Positions 1 to 10,824 are shown, counted from the stretch's first letter. The stretch: DNA of 64,000 nucleotides from Mesostigma viride (GCA_009746045.1 RPFO01001107.1:12501-76500), one strand, 5' to 3'. Notes: generated by a model not told the origin, from the letters alone. A program made the numbers and translations.

Positions 1-1429
1 GCAGCACCCGCAACCACTTGCAGTGCTCCCCCACCTCGTATATACTCCCCTCCGTCACCCCCTCGCAGTCGCTGACATTCAGACTGTCCAACCAGGGGCA
101 ACCCCGCACGACCATCCCCAGGCCCTTGCCGACATTGGGGCAGCACCCAGAAACATCCAGCCGCGTCAGCTGGGCGCAGTTGTCGGCGATTGCCAGCATG
201 CTAGCATCCGTGACCCCGCACCCTGCCACCTTTAGCTCGGTCAGCCCCGGGCAATGCCGAGCCACCGCACAAATACCAGCATCCGTCACGTCATCGCACC
301 CGGAAACCGCCAGGTGTCGCAATCGCGGGCACCCACGTGCAACGGCAATTATACTTGCATCCGTGATGCCCCCGCCGGTGCACCCCGCCACGTCCAGGTG
401 CTCCAACCGCCAGCAATTCTGCGCCACCGCCGCCACGCCGGCATCTGTGGCTGATGTGGCCGCCAGATCCAGGTGGGTCAGGTGTGGCCAGCTCTCCGCC
501 AGTAAACGAATACCCAGGTCTGCCACCCACGAACACTGAGCCAGGTCCATGTGGTCAAGCTGGGGGCACCCGAGTCCCAGCTGGCGCACGCCCTCGAGGG
601 ACACCCCCCCGCCAGCACACCGGCGGAGGCCCAGGTGGCGCAAGCTTGGGCAGTGTCGTCCGATCGCGGATAAACACTCGTCCGTGACCGCACAGCCATC
701 GAGTGCCAGGTGGCAGAGGTTGGCCCCGCCGTGGATCGCCAGCACGATGATTCCGGCCGCCGTCACGCGGGTATCGCCCACGTCAACCCACGTCAATCGC
801 CCTCGGCACTCTTCGGACAAAAAGGTGATGCTTGCATCTGATACGCAGGGGCACTTGGCCACGCTGAGCCGCGACAGGTGGCGGCATCCCGTCACAACGG
901 CGCGTATTGCGGCATCATCCACGGCACAAAAGGAGACATCGAGCGCTTCCAAAAAGGAGCACGATGATGCGAGCGCGATTATCCCAGCACTCGTCACGTC
1001 CCAGCACCCGGCCACGTTGAGGTACCGCAGCGACCCGCGGTAGCGGGGGCCGATCTCTTCCAGCGACAGCGTCCCTGACGCCACCTTGTTGAACACGCCC
1101 AGATGCCAGGATAAAGAACTTGCGTCGCGGTCCCTCCAGGGCGCCTCGTGGTCCGCCCGCGACGCCACGCTCAGCGCTGTCAGGTTGGGGCACTTGGTCA
1201 GCAGCCAGGACAGCCCCTGGCCGCCGGGCCGGCAGGTGGGGCCCGCGACGTCATCGCCGAACACCGCAGTGGCGGCGGAAAGCGACTCGTCGGCAGCGGA
1301 GAGGAAGGACCGGCACACGAGGCGGAGCCGCACTCGGTCAAGCAGGGGGAGGCGGTCCATGAGCTGGGCGCCCACACCCGGGATGGCCATGAGTCCCTGG
1401 AGCGTGAGGACGCACGGCCGCATCTGCAT
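1..1429 (-). CDS. F-box-like / cysteine-type LRR protein (C-terminus beyond window)
   Basis: Seen: from the ATG at 1429 the minus strand is open for about 476 codons to the window edge, with no stop. Residues 23-42 (LMDRLPLLDRVRLRLVCRSF) resemble an F-box helix. From about residue 115 there are tandem repeats of 25-27 residues with the pattern CPxLxxLxVxGC.xVTDAxI, for example LTELKVAGCGVTDASMLAI and LTRLDVSGCCPNV. Known: cysteine-containing LRRs of this type occur in FBL/AMN1 proteins, substrate receptors of SCF ubiquitin ligases acting in nucleus or cytosol. Inference: a ubiquitin-ligase adaptor, although the F-box is only suggestive and a plain LRR protein is possible. The frame stays open upstream of 1429 to at least 1500, so the start is the first reasonable ATG, not proven. 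No introns or frame breaks are seen, in contrast with the decayed elements nearby. Confidence 0.85.
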   Translation of the reverse strand, partial: MQMRPCVLTLQGLMAIPGVGAQLMDRLPLLDRVRLRLVCRSFLSAADESLSAATAVFGDDVAGPTCRPGGQGLSWLLTKCPNLTALSVASRADHEAPWRDRDASSLSWHLGVFNKVASGTLSLEEIGPRYRGSLRYLNVAGCWDVTSAGIIALASSCSFLEALDVSFCAVDDAAIRAVVTGCRHLSRLSVAKCPCVSDASITFLSEECRGRLTWVDVGDTRVTAAGIIVLAIHGGANLCHLALDGCAVTDECLSAIGRHCPSLRHLGLRRCAGGGVSLEGVRQLGLGCPQLDHMDLAQCSWVADLGIRLLAESWPHLTHLDLAATSATDAGVAAVAQNCWRLEHLDVAGCTGGGITDASIIAVARGCPRLRHLAVSGCDDVTDAGICAVARHCPGLTELKVAGCGVTDASMLAIADNCAQLTRLDVSGCCPNVGKGLGMVVRGCPWLDSLNVSDCEGVTEGSIYEVGEHCKWLRVL

Positions 1430-3285
1430 GGGGGGTTGCCTTGAGCAGAAGCTCGCAGAATCCCTAGACGTGTCTAATCCGGCCCCTTTCTTCCGGCGGA
1501 GCCGTGCTTGCTCCGAGGGGAAAAGGTTCCGGGTGTCTGATTGTCCCGAGGGGAAAAACGTCTGCATGCCCTGAGTGGGCTGTCCTCGCCCCCGCTCGGT
1601 GACGCAGAAAGGCGCTTGATGTACTCGAGTGTCTACACCGCGGAGACTTGGGCGACGTTGTGCGCTCCGACAGCACAGAACGGCGGCCTTCACCCAGGAG
1701 AAATTATCTTCAGCTTATGCCTCCTTTGCAAAAGCCGTAACTGGCAGCTTCATGTAACCATGGATTATCAGAAACGCAAGACCTTTTCTCCAGAGCGATG
1801 AGCGCAAAAGTGCGCGGGGCTGAGGTGGCGGTGGCATCCCTTCATACAAGTTAATTAATGACCACCTACCGGCAGGCAGAACAAAGAGAACGTGCGTACC
1901 CCACAGCCTAGAGCTTTTTAACCTGCATTGCTTAGCAAGCGATTGACTGCAAAATATAACCACAAACTTCGGCCGGCCTTTCACAGTTTACCAGTTACGC
2001 TAGGAAAATACCGGAAGGAACCCCTGGGCTAGGCCGACTTTTATTGCATCATTGTGGGCCACACAGGCACACAAAAGCATTGAATGTCAGCTGCAAAGCG
2101 GTAGGGGCAACCGTACGTCCATGAACTATCCTCGCAAATGCAGGAGATTCTTTCGCACCGTAGTGCACGCAATTGGTGACGCGCAATTGCGTGCAAAATC
2201 CTGGTTTAGAGTGCAGGCAGTAATGGCGTGCTGTCCGCCACAGCTAGCGTTAACTTACTGCAGGCAGTAGCGTGCAGCAGACTGTAGCATGCGCACCCCG
2301 AAAAGCGCGCGAAAAGACGAATGGCACATGCCACGCCGATTGTCATGGCACATGCCACGCCGATCCGAATCTCCCGGCAACTACGATACTTGGGAAACAG
2401 CTTCCGAAACCGTAGCTGCTTTCAAGACTTGCTCGCAACCAATGGTGGGAATTTTCACTTAGTCCCAACGGTTGGTCAACTGAGTACGAAAAATGAGGTA
2501 AAGTTGCAGGCATTAGTTGCCCATCGCGCAGCATCGCCAAGTCAACGTGACGATAAAGCGACTGGGCAACAACAACAACACCAACAACAACACTAATAAT
2601 TGAGCAGGGCTCCGCAACTGCAGCTCAACCGATAACACCCGGATCCACTGTTTTTCCTGTTCAGAGCCCTCGGCCGTTTCCAAATCTCTGCTGCCCACGT
2701 GCGGCGTGGGTATCAACAACAGCAACAAAGCAACAATTATCGTTGGCTGACTGACAGACTGACAGATTGTCTGACAACTGGTTTGATGTCTCCGTCCGCC
2801 GTCGGGCAATCGGCTCGGGGCGGGATAACTGACCGACAGTCAGACATCCCAACGTGGACTTTCGTCATGCTGACGAGATTCTAGCACCGAGGGATTCTGC
2901 CACAAATATACAGCTGTCGACGTTGGGCCAGGATTTTGATCTGCGCAGGCTGCCCTAGTCATGGCCGGCGCCATGAATTACTATAAATTATCACCAGCCT
3001 CGGGCTGAGCAGTGAGCCCTAGTGATGACGTTGCACAGCGTGTCGCATGAAAGCCATTTGTTCATTTGCTGGTGTACGTTCTCGCAGCATGTTCAGAAGC
3101 ATTAACAACCTGGGCAGCTATATATCGATAATATCGATCCCGGCCCCATAATTTTCTCCAAATTAATTAACAAATTACTGGACGGTTTGATCCCGTGTAT
3201 ACGTGCGTAGCCTGCATATTTCTTGACGTCGTCGACTAATTGCCATTCGATCCCGGCCGTGTACTTGGAACCACATCCAGCAGCC
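1430..3285. other. intergenic, no gene seen
   Basis: No coding region could be supported here. It holds a 20-base unit (atggcacatgccacgccgat) repeated at 2321-2340 and 2345-2364, a CAA-rich tract at 2568-2597 and short GACTGACA-like repeats at 2745-2775. A TATAAA lies at 2983-2988, about 300 bases before the sulfotransferase ATG; this is a weak promoter candidate. Between the divergent LRR and sulfotransferase genes this should contain both promoters. Confidence 0.5.
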
Positions 3286-6127
3286 ATGACTATCGAGGTA
3301 ATAGGAGTAGGGTTTGGGAGAACTGGCACCCTGTCTCTGAAATTTGCGCTGGAAATGTTGGGGTTCGGACCGTGTTACCACATGTGTGAAAACATCAAAC
3401 ACAACGACATCGCGAAGTGGATGGACGTGGTGGATGCCATCGACCGCAAGGGCAAAACTGAATACGATTTCGACAAAATTTTCAGGTAAACAAAAGCGCA
3501 GCACTCAAAGCAAAAGTGCAGCACTCTAAGCTGCAAAAGTGCAGCTACGTACCGGATAGCTGTCATATTGCCTTTTAATTTATATGCCTACGATCGCGAC
3601 GATTGCCTTGTGGGGTTAATACTAGCTATATATTTGTGCTTTTGCCGCCAATGTCGCCGAAATATTGGGCAAAATGTATACATCCTAATACCCGTCGAAT
3701 CAGTCATTAATGGTCGACCAACGTTAACAGCTGCAGGTTCCGGTGGTTTGCCTGCAAATATTCCTGGTGTGAGTATATATATGCTGCAGGCTGTTGTCGT
3801 TAACAGAAGTTGCGACGTATAACGTCCATGTGACCTTAAGTTCAGTATTGTCTGCCTCCACTGTCAGCATCCAGCTCGACCAGCCTTCCATTTTAATTCA
3901 CCTGAGGGAACCGTAGTACCGCTTGCGATTGGATATCTCACCTTTCACCCAGCTGTTTTCTGGCGTACTTGGCTGCCTGCAGGCGCCCAAATGCCTTTCA
4001 TGGCATCCTTTCATGAATTGAATATGATTGCATGGCCGCTGTTGTACCCTTCACATATTGGACTTAATTAAGAAGACCTCATTGCCCGGCGGCCGGCTGT
4101 CCTAACGTGCACCTGTGCATGTGGCAGCTGCACAGTTTGCAATATTCATCACTGTGCGTGGCACTAGTAGTGCGTACGAGTTTTGCGATACACTTTTTTC
4201 CCCATCTTTCCGCACCACCCATGCAGTCACCCGCTTGCCATGCCACGTAGACAAAACTCGATCTCTCCTTGCCACTCCGCGTCCTAGCTTATAGCTCCAA
4301 TTACCTCACCTCACATATATAGCCACATGACCCATCTACACTCAGGCCTGGGGCGCTCACCCACATCCCCATGCCATCTTAGCAGACTATACTAGGATAT
4401 GACTAATGCGTTAAAGAGTTACACACATGGATCCGGACGCCATCGTACTGATGGCATGTTCAATGGTTACATATGATAATTGGACATTGCAGCAAAATGG
4501 CTCACTGGCCAATAATAGACGTGCTTCATCGGCATTATTACCTTTGCCTGCGCGGACTCTCCGTTGCTCCAAGCCTGTCGCCTGTTGAACCTGTGTTACT
4601 TTGATGTCGTCCCCGCCCCCAAACCCAACCCAACGGCCGGCCCTGGGCAACCCCACCCCATCCCACCCCTAATTTCTTGCAGCGCCCCCGATGGTCGGGT
4701 ACCCTTCCGCTCATCAGTCGATTGGCCTGGCACGAGCTACTACAAGCAGATGCTCAAGAAGTACCCAAACGCCAAGTTCATCCTTACGGTGCGCGACTCG
4801 GCGGACGTGTGGGTGTCATCGTTCTCGGAGACTATCGGCCGCATACGCGGACACTACCACTGGCCGCTGTCACTGCTCGACCCGCCATTCCTGCGGATGG
4901 TCCATGTGAGTGCAATAATGTCAATGCTCGACAACCAGTCTGTAGTAATATACTTGGATGAACAGCGGTGAGGGCCCACGTCGTCCGGCTGGATAGTACC
5001 CAGGAATATAATGCACATGGTGTTCATAACAAACCCGTACAGCAGGGCTGGGCCATTGAAGTGTGCACATTCGCCATGCAGCACAAAGAGTTCTAACTAT
5101 ACAATTGCATGTCGAGTGCCTACCTGTTGTTTCTCCGGTCACCTAGCTGACACTTGTAGACCAACTTCATGTGCATTTGTCATCCGTCACTAATCCTATT
5201 CCGTGTGCATCGTTGTGCCTGATCTCTCTTCCCCCCTGGCTTCAATGGTGCCCCTGCAGGCCATCATTTGGGACAAGAAGGACATGTTTGACCGCAAATT
5301 CCACGAGGAACCTGGGCCCGCGTTTGCCAAGCAGCTGTACCTAAACCGCATCAAAGAAGTGATCGCGACGGTGCCTCCAAACCAACTCCTGGTAAGCCCC
5401 CGAGTACGGTTTATAGGCTGCGTACCTGCCTAGGTGAGCTATGCCAAAACTAGGTCTGGCGCCGAATTCCGGAGCTCCGTGAAAAAAATACGCAAAAATA
5501 CGTATGATACGGCGTATAAATTTCCGTTAACCATGCAATTAATATGGCGCATTTCCAGTCGTACGTTACTACGCCAACCCCCCCCCCCTATTGTATGATA
5601 CGACGTATATACCGCATAATACGGCGTATACTAGCTCACACTGGGCAAGTTAGACTGTCTTCTTGCCCGTAACCTTATAGTACAATGCATCTGCCAAGTA
5701 AGTGGCAGCCATTGATCTGCGGCACCCCAGTGATGTCACTTGACGCATATTAGATGTGACAATCTGCTGATCATAATTATTACTAGTTATCCGTGCATGG
5801 TGCTATAAATAGACTTAATTATATGACTTTTGAGGGTTGTTCTTGCTAACCACGAGCGATGGCCGGCCGTGGCCCTTCTCTCGGACACGCACTCCTGTGC
5901 AGATATACAACCTCAAGCAAGGCTGGAAGCCATTGTGCGACTTCCTGGGTGTACCTGTGCCCGATGAACCGCTGCCATCCATCAACGACCGTGGCGAGTT
6001 CCACGAGAGGTTCACCCAGCCGACACTGGAGATGATTAAAAAGGCCCGTTTGTACGTGGCATTGTTGGGGGTGGCCGCGGTCTGTACGGGGGCTTTGGTC
6101 CGTGCCAAGGTGGCGCACCATTTGTGA
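3286..6127 (+). CDS. P-loop sulfotransferase-family protein with C-terminal membrane segment (4 exons)
   Basis: Exons 3286-3485, 4683-4905, 5260-5391 and 5903-6127 join in phase through GT-AG introns and give 259 residues. Exon 1 starts MTIEVIGVGFGRTGTLSLK: the GxGRTGT loop is the 5'-phosphosulfate (PAPS) binding loop of the Sulfotransfer_4 type. Exon 2 carries DWPGTSYYKQMLKKYPNAKF followed by ILTVRDSADVWVSS, the conserved core including the 3'-phosphate site. Exon 4 has GWKPLCDFLGVPVPDEPLPS, the typical end of the domain, and then a hydrophobic tail LYVALLGVAAVCTGALV followed by basic residues. Known: the family transfers sulfate or is of unproven substrate in fungi and algae, 220-260 residues long. 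Inference: membrane-anchored, probably tail-anchored. An in-frame upstream Met at 3223 exists, but the 3286 ATG puts the PAPS loop at the usual N-terminal place. Substrate unknown. Intron 1 is about 1.2 kb. Confidence 0.9.
5480..5640. repeat. TACG-rich repeat block inside sulfotransferase intron 3
   Basis: Within intron 3 there are at least six copies of ATACG/GTATG-like words (aatacgcaaaaatacgtatg, atacggcgtata twice, atacgacgtata) and a CCAACCCCCCCCCC run. The same words form the subterminal regions of the hAT element at 48415-52296, whose right end also reads CCAACCC before its terminus. It may be a remnant of a small related transposon; no clean inverted termini or target duplication were found. 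Confidence 0.35.
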
Positions 6128-6898
6128 GCTAGTATTAATTACCTCGAGCGGGCCTGCAAGAGCTCATGCAAGAGAATTCGTGCTCATGATCATGCCCTGC
6201 AGCAGGCTAGACTGGGGAGTGATGTACCTACGTTCACCAGTTTCGCTGTACTTAATCTAGAGGGTTGACATGGATCCGTAATCTAGAGGGTTGAGCTCCG
6301 ATCTTCTACTAGGTTCACGAGTTGTGTGCTTGACAATATGCATGTCCACAGGCTTCAGGCCGTGCATGGCTATAACAATTTAGAACGCACGGCCGGGCTC
6401 CGCCTGAGGACTGTGCTGTGCGGGTTCCTCCCCCGGTGACGGGATCCATGATGTCTATGAAATTGTAGATGTTTATGATATAGCATGCAGGACTCAGAGT
6501 TGTGTTATTAGGTTTATGAGGCTAGCTATAGAGCTAGCTGTGTGATGTTTATGACGTATTCATTCATTCATTCATTCATGAACAGTCACCCCCTCCGTTG
6601 GGAGAGTAACAACTTTTGAGTAGGTACCTTTCATTCCTGTTTGATGCACAGCAAGAAGGGGGCATGGGACCTGCCAGGCCCTTCTCGTGTTGCCTTGAAA
6701 GGCAGGCAGGCCACAGGTTAATTCAGTTGAACTGCTCACTCAGTGGGATCGAGTCTAGCACATATACTGCATGTGGGTGCAACAAAGCTTCGACGTGATA
6801 GCAAAGGCATGGTGGATGCAGTAGGGCTGCCCCATCATGGTCCAGCCAGTGGCCGTACAGATCTATAGGCTTGGAACTCATTTAGAGGCGCCGAACGA
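6128..6898. other. intergenic; short repeats only
   Basis: No coding sequence is supported. It contains a direct repeat of aatctagagggttga near 6256 and 6282 and an (ATTC)n microsatellite at 6558-6579. The 3' untranslated region of the sulfotransferase gene must lie in its first part; no clear poly(A) signal was identified. Confidence 0.4.
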
Positions 6899-8050
6899 AT
6901 GGGGGAATATAAAGGCATCTTCCTAAATTTCCAGATGGCCTGCGCTGGTTGTCTCCTTGATCTTGGACCGGAGCCTGAGGAGTTTTCTAAAGGGGCTTAC
7001 CCAGGGTTCACCCACAAAACCCACGACGTATTAATGCGCTGCCTGCACGTGCATGCATATGGCCTAGCTAGCTGTACATGCAGGCGTATACCTATGCCCA
7101 TAGCCACCTATGATTTCACCACTCTATATACCGCACTAGATTTGCACGATTTGAAAGCTCGTTTAGATAGCCTCCTTACTCGTCTGTATGCACGTAGGCC
7201 TCACGGGCGCAACCACCTGCACGTGCGTGTTTCTCAGACCAAGCCCACGGCAACGTGGCTCTCAGGGATCGCGGCAGGTGCTATCGTGCGGGATGGTTAT
7301 AATTATATTATCACGAAGGCTGACCTTGTTCATTGGATCTCTTATCTTGTTGATAACACCTTCATCTGTTTTGCGGGCGATGTATACCAACAAGCTATCG
7401 GCATCCCTATGGGCACTAACTGTGCCGGGCTCCTTGCAAACCTCTATCTATACACTTATGAGCTTGCATTCATGGAGAATCTCATTGCCTCAAACGATGA
7501 TGTTCTCATCAGGCGTTTTATCCATACATGTCGATACATTGATGATGTCATCGCTTTCGACAACCCTGATTTCGCAACCCATTTGTATATCACCGCTGGT
7601 CTGCCTGGCATCTACCCGCAAGCGTCCCTCACATTAAAGCTCACGTCGGAGGATACTCATTGCAATTACCTCGATCTTAACATTACCCATAACAAGAAGG
7701 GCTGGCGTACGGCTGTCTATGATAAGCGCAAGGATCCTAAATACCAGCAAATTCCTTTTATTCGTTACCCCGATATTCACAGTCTCCTTTCCCACACAGC
7801 AAAATATGGTGTTGTTCTTTCTCAGTTACATCGTTTTTCCCGTCTTTGTTCTTATCGTGTTGATTTCATCACGACTCTTGTTGAACTCTTGCAGCGTTTA
7901 TTGGTCAAAGACTATGACCGAGCCATTATGCTCCGTCAAGTCCGATGTTTTTTGCAACGTCACCCACATCTGTTCGGTGCTGCCCCTTGGCACAAGCTCT
8001 ACAAACAGGTCGTGGACCGGCTGGATCGCATAGTATCTCCGCACATCTGA
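6899..8050 (+). CDS. Penelope-like element reverse transcriptase (5'-truncated)
   Basis: A 383-codon ORF. RT motifs in order: ATYDFTTLYTALDLHDLKAR (motif A region, residues ~80-100), AIGIPMGTNCAGLLANLYLY (motif B, GIPMGTN), CRYIDDVIAFDN (motif C, YIDD), then CNYLDLNIT and VYDKRKDPKYQQIPFIRYP, ending with a basic helical segment. Known: YDF(T/S)TLYT plus IPMGTNCA and RYIDD are hallmarks of Penelope-like RTs, in particular those resembling the Chlamys/Naiad group of algae and animals. The N-terminal ~75 residues do not resemble an intact finger region and no GIY-YIG endonuclease is seen on either side, so the copy is truncated. It is bracketed by a 26-bp direct repeat (6936-6961 and 8583-8608). 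No internal stop or frameshift within the ORF, suggesting recent arrival. Confidence 0.85.
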   Translation: MGEYKGIFLNFQMACAGCLLDLGPEPEEFSKGAYPGFTHKTHDVLMRCLHVHAYGLASCTCRRIPMPIATYDFTTLYTALDLHDLKARLDSLLTRLYARRPHGRNHLHVRVSQTKPTATWLSGIAAGAIVRDGYNYIITKADLVHWISYLVDNTFICFAGDVYQQAIGIPMGTNCAGLLANLYLYTYELAFMENLIASNDDVLIRRFIHTCRYIDDVIAFDNPDFATHLYITAGLPGIYPQASLTLKLTSEDTHCNYLDLNITHNKKGWRTAVYDKRKDPKYQQIPFIRYPDIHSLLSHTAKYGVVLSQLHRFSRLCSYRVDFITTLVELLQRLLVKDYDRAIMLRQVRCFLQRHPHLFGAAPWHKLYKQVVDRLDRIVSPHI

Positions 8051-8608
8051 ACCCTGTGATGCCAGATCTCCTTTGCGGCCGTTCCGAGCTTGGCACTGGA
8101 TTCGTTGTCCACATCGTCGCGTCGCTGCCGCAACACGATGTTTTCTGGCATCCGCGGGCTTTTGGTTCCCGCCGCACATTTGAAAGTGCTGTCCTCCGGC
8201 TTTTTGCCTTTGCACCGTGTGCAGTTCTTGGACGTTTGGAATCATGGCATGGCTAACGTGATGACTGACTAGCTAGACCTTTTCAGTGGTTTTCCATTTG
8301 CGGGTATTTCCTCGTAAATGGTGGGAGAGCGATCGCAGCAATGGTGCTCACCACTAGACACTCCCGGCCAGCTAGGCTCGAAACACACGCCCTGATCAAG
8401 CATGCTGTTTCCGGCCCCACCGTCTAGGTCATCTAGTCGCTCCACACGTAAGCCAGCCATAATTTCAATGCACAAGGATACACATTTCCATCACCATTCA
8501 TCTTCATCATCCTGAACGACTCGAAAACGCGGAAAAGATAACGGCAGGCTCGAGCTACCATAGTCCGGATTCTCCCGATTTCTGGCCTGCGCTGGTTGTC
8601 TCTTTGAT
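6936..8608 (+). mobile_element. Penelope-like element body between 26-bp direct repeats
   Basis: The 26 bases at 6936-6961 recur at 8583-8608 with one mismatch. The right copy is preceded by about 75 bases (from 8511) that recur at 31352-31452, so this block is a repeat family in its own right and may be the 3' end of the element. A terminal direct repeat of this sort would fit the partial LTR-like arrangement known for Penelope-like elements. Boundaries are tentative. Confidence 0.45.
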
Positions 8609-8993
8609 GCAGGCTGCGCACTAAATCTAGTGGAAAACCTCCGCCAATTAATTCGATGCAGAAAAACGTGTGTGTGTGAGAGTGTTGTGTTGTTTGTGTG
8701 TAATTTATTTCATGTTAGCGGTCCTGCCGGGGAGCCGCGTGGAGCATTAGCCCCTCAAAGTGCATATTCTAACCTACGAACCATATAAGTATCCTTGCCG
8801 ATATGTGACCAGTTTTATACTAACCCGGCGTGTTTTTTTAATTACAACGCGATATATATTAAAAAATATAATTACTTACAGCAGAGTGAAATCACTCAAA
8901 CCAAAGCAAACGCCCAGCTATAAACCTATATACAGAGCCATGTCAAAGCTCTATACTACGATAAGACCAATGGAAACGCCTAACGGGAGGAAC
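8051..8993. other. no gene; 3' part of the Penelope-like copy and AT-rich sequence
   Basis: 8051-8610 probably belongs to the untranslated 3' end of the Penelope-like copy. 8640-8990 is AT-rich with TG-rich and TATATATTAAAAAATATAAT-like stretches and no supported coding region. Confidence 0.4.
8511..8608 (+). repeat. dispersed ~100-bp repeat, copy 1
   Basis: Begins cctgaacgactcgaaaacgc and ends with ctggttgtctctttgat. A close copy lies at 31352-31452 in the same orientation, differing at about ten positions by eye. A shorter piece of its end recurs at 6936-6961. Confidence 0.75.
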
Positions 8994-9714
8994 CTAATAG
9001 CCCTGCTGCACCGCAAAATCAGCCCGCGTACGGCGGAGCATGATGTCAGCCATGGCCCGAGTCAGCGCCACCGACAAGCGCTGACGCCAATATGACGTCC
9101 AGGTCCGCGCCGACCATGGGGCCCGGTGGCCCTCCAGGTCCAGCCGGTCCTCCCGGAGCCGGCAACACTCCTTGAAGAAGGCGGAGGTCAGGGGCCCCAT
9201 GGCCCCAAACTCCTCCAGGACAAAGGGCACCACACGATGGTGCCCGACGTCGCCGTACGTAGGCCAGGAGCTTGGCCCGCTCCGCCCGGTCCGCCGTGTA
9301 ACCTGCCGTGAGGGAGGCCCCAGCCACGTGGCTAAGAGCCAAGGGCCGCGCCACCGAAACGTCAATATGCAGATGCCGGCCACCCCCCTCAAAGTCCAGC
9401 ACCACGATGTCAGGCCGGTGGTTGGGGGAATAGAAGGCAGCGCCATCCGCATCCTCGGACCGGATGTTCGCGTGGGGGAAAACCGACCGAATCATGGCGA
9501 GCACCACCGTCAGGAGGACAGTGTGCAAATACAAATACCAATTCTGATTCTGTTGGCCCCCCATGCAGGCAAGGTAGTGAGTCCCCGTGGGATCCAGCGG
9601 CTGCCCACAGCTACCACAAGGCCGCCCGGCCGGAACAAGAGGCTGCGGGGCAAATAGCTGGTGCCGGAGCGCCACCGAGTAGTGGCTGGGAGCCAAGGCG
9701 AATGGGGGGGCCAT
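8994..9714 (-). pseudogene. non-LTR retroelement C-terminus: Cys/His motif plus PD-(D/E)xK-like nuclease, copy 1
   Basis: Minus-strand protein begins near FALAPSHYSVALRHQLFAPQ and has CGSCGQPLDPTGTHYLACMG, a CX2C...HX4C knuckle, followed by RPDIVVLDFEGG and HLHIDVSVARPL, which fit the RPD...D.S core of restriction-like endonucleases found after the RT of some non-LTR elements. After a frameshift near 9250 the frame continues with VLEEFGAMGPLTSAFFKECC and WTSYWRQRLSVALTRAMAD, the usual closing part. Two related copies occur at 15091-15864 and 32958-33985, all on the minus strand, which shows the family is repeated. No RT is attached to this copy; it is a 5'-truncated 3' end. Confidence 0.65.
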
Positions 9715-9802
9715 GGGAAGAGCACGAAGGTATACGCGATATATATTAATAATTAATTAATTAGACTCGTGCTCCCGTTGGGGAGTCACGGAGCATTAAC
9801 CC

Positions 9803-9905
9803 CGATGGATGGATGGGTGGATGGATGGGTGCAAACAGTCCTATATACCGGTCTAACTAATCTTAATCTACAACATCTATCTACAACATCTATCTACAAC
9901 AACTA
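9803..9905. repeat. GATG-type microsatellite and ctacaacatctat tandem repeats
   Basis: ggatggatgggtggatgg-type repeats (9803-9832) followed by three copies of atctacaac/tatctacaac (9870-9900). On the minus strand this follows the C-terminal end of the LINE fragment at 9930-10640 and may be its 3' tail. Confidence 0.5.
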
Positions 9906-9929
9906 GTCTAAGCTCTCTATACCCTAGGG

Positions 9930-10640
9930 GACCTGTCTGGCGTGTGCCTCCCGTATGTTTGCACACGCGGGCGCTTCCCCACGGGAGGGGCCGTTCGTTG
10001 TCCTCTATGACCTGGCTGGGCCCACTTGGCCTTGTCCATGGCCATCATCTTGTTCCAAATCACGTACGGAGAGACCTACTAGGCCCCCCATGTCTGCGAC
10101 TAGAGCTCTGTTCAAATGTGTGTGAAGGTGCGGGCCTTGCGGTGGCGAGAATTGCTGGGCCCGGCCCACGTAAGGAGCTGCCGGCAAGGCTGAGCTGGGC
10201 ACAGCCCCGCGGGGGGGGCCACGTGAGGTGTCTACCTGGTTGGTGCGAGCTAAGTGCCCTACTATGTAGCTGCAGGCGCCGCTGCTGGTGCTGGTGATAT
10301 ATATGGCATGCCGAGGTACAGGTCCTCATTGCGAACATGAGCGGCCCCGTACGTAAGAACAGGGAGGACGAGGACCAATTGAACAGGTCCTGTTTCTCTA
10401 TCTTGCCCAGGGGCTTGCGGCACAGGGCCCGGTATTGGTGTAAAGCGTGCCAGGCGAGGGAGATGCGGTGGTCCACATCAGCCTCGCAGCTGGGGAGGAG
10501 GCTGCCCAGCAACTTGACGCGGTCCCGATACAGGACTTGTGAGCCGTCAACGAGAAAGAGGGCGGGCCGTGGCTGAGTGAGCCCAATCGCCAGAGCCTCT
10601 GTCTTCTTGCTGACCTCAAGCCGCTCAAGCTTCTCACGGA
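9930..10640 (-). pseudogene. RTE-like LINE reverse transcriptase 3' half, minus-strand fragment
   Basis: On the minus strand KKTEALAIGLTQPRPALFLV, YRDRVKLLGSLLPS and HRISLAWHALHQYRAL are colinear with the plus-strand LINE at 13640-13860 (KKTEVMAIG, RFKLLGSWLPS, TRIGQAWAALRRLDRF). Further down GGLVGLSV and NKMMAMDKAKWAQPG match GLLGLSVL and MIDKKKWAAMH of the plus-strand copy (14290-14350), with frameshifts between. It is a diverged 5'-truncated relative lying head to head with the plus-strand LINE that begins just to its right. Confidence 0.7.
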
Positions 10641-10682
10641 CGACGCAACGGAGTCAAAGCCGCGACCTTCATCGCCAACTTC

Positions 10683-10734
10683 GCAACAAGGAGCGCCTGC
10701 TGGCTTTCGCAACAAGGAGCGCCTGCTGGCTTTC
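10683..10734. repeat. 26-bp tandem duplication
   Basis: caacaaggagcgcctgctgg plus ctttcg occurs twice in a row. It lies at the junction of the two head-to-head LINE copies. Confidence 0.7.
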
Positions 10735-10824
10735 GCAACCCGGCACTCCCAACGGTATGTATGCTGCATTCTTTGACCCCAAGACCAGGCGAGCAAGTCG
10801 CGCCGCCCGCCTGGAGGGTGCCCT

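Noticed and set aside
18-1574. Plus-strand ORFs of 160-170 codons at the left edge
   Set aside because: Antisense to the continuous minus-strand LRR frame, without any domain.
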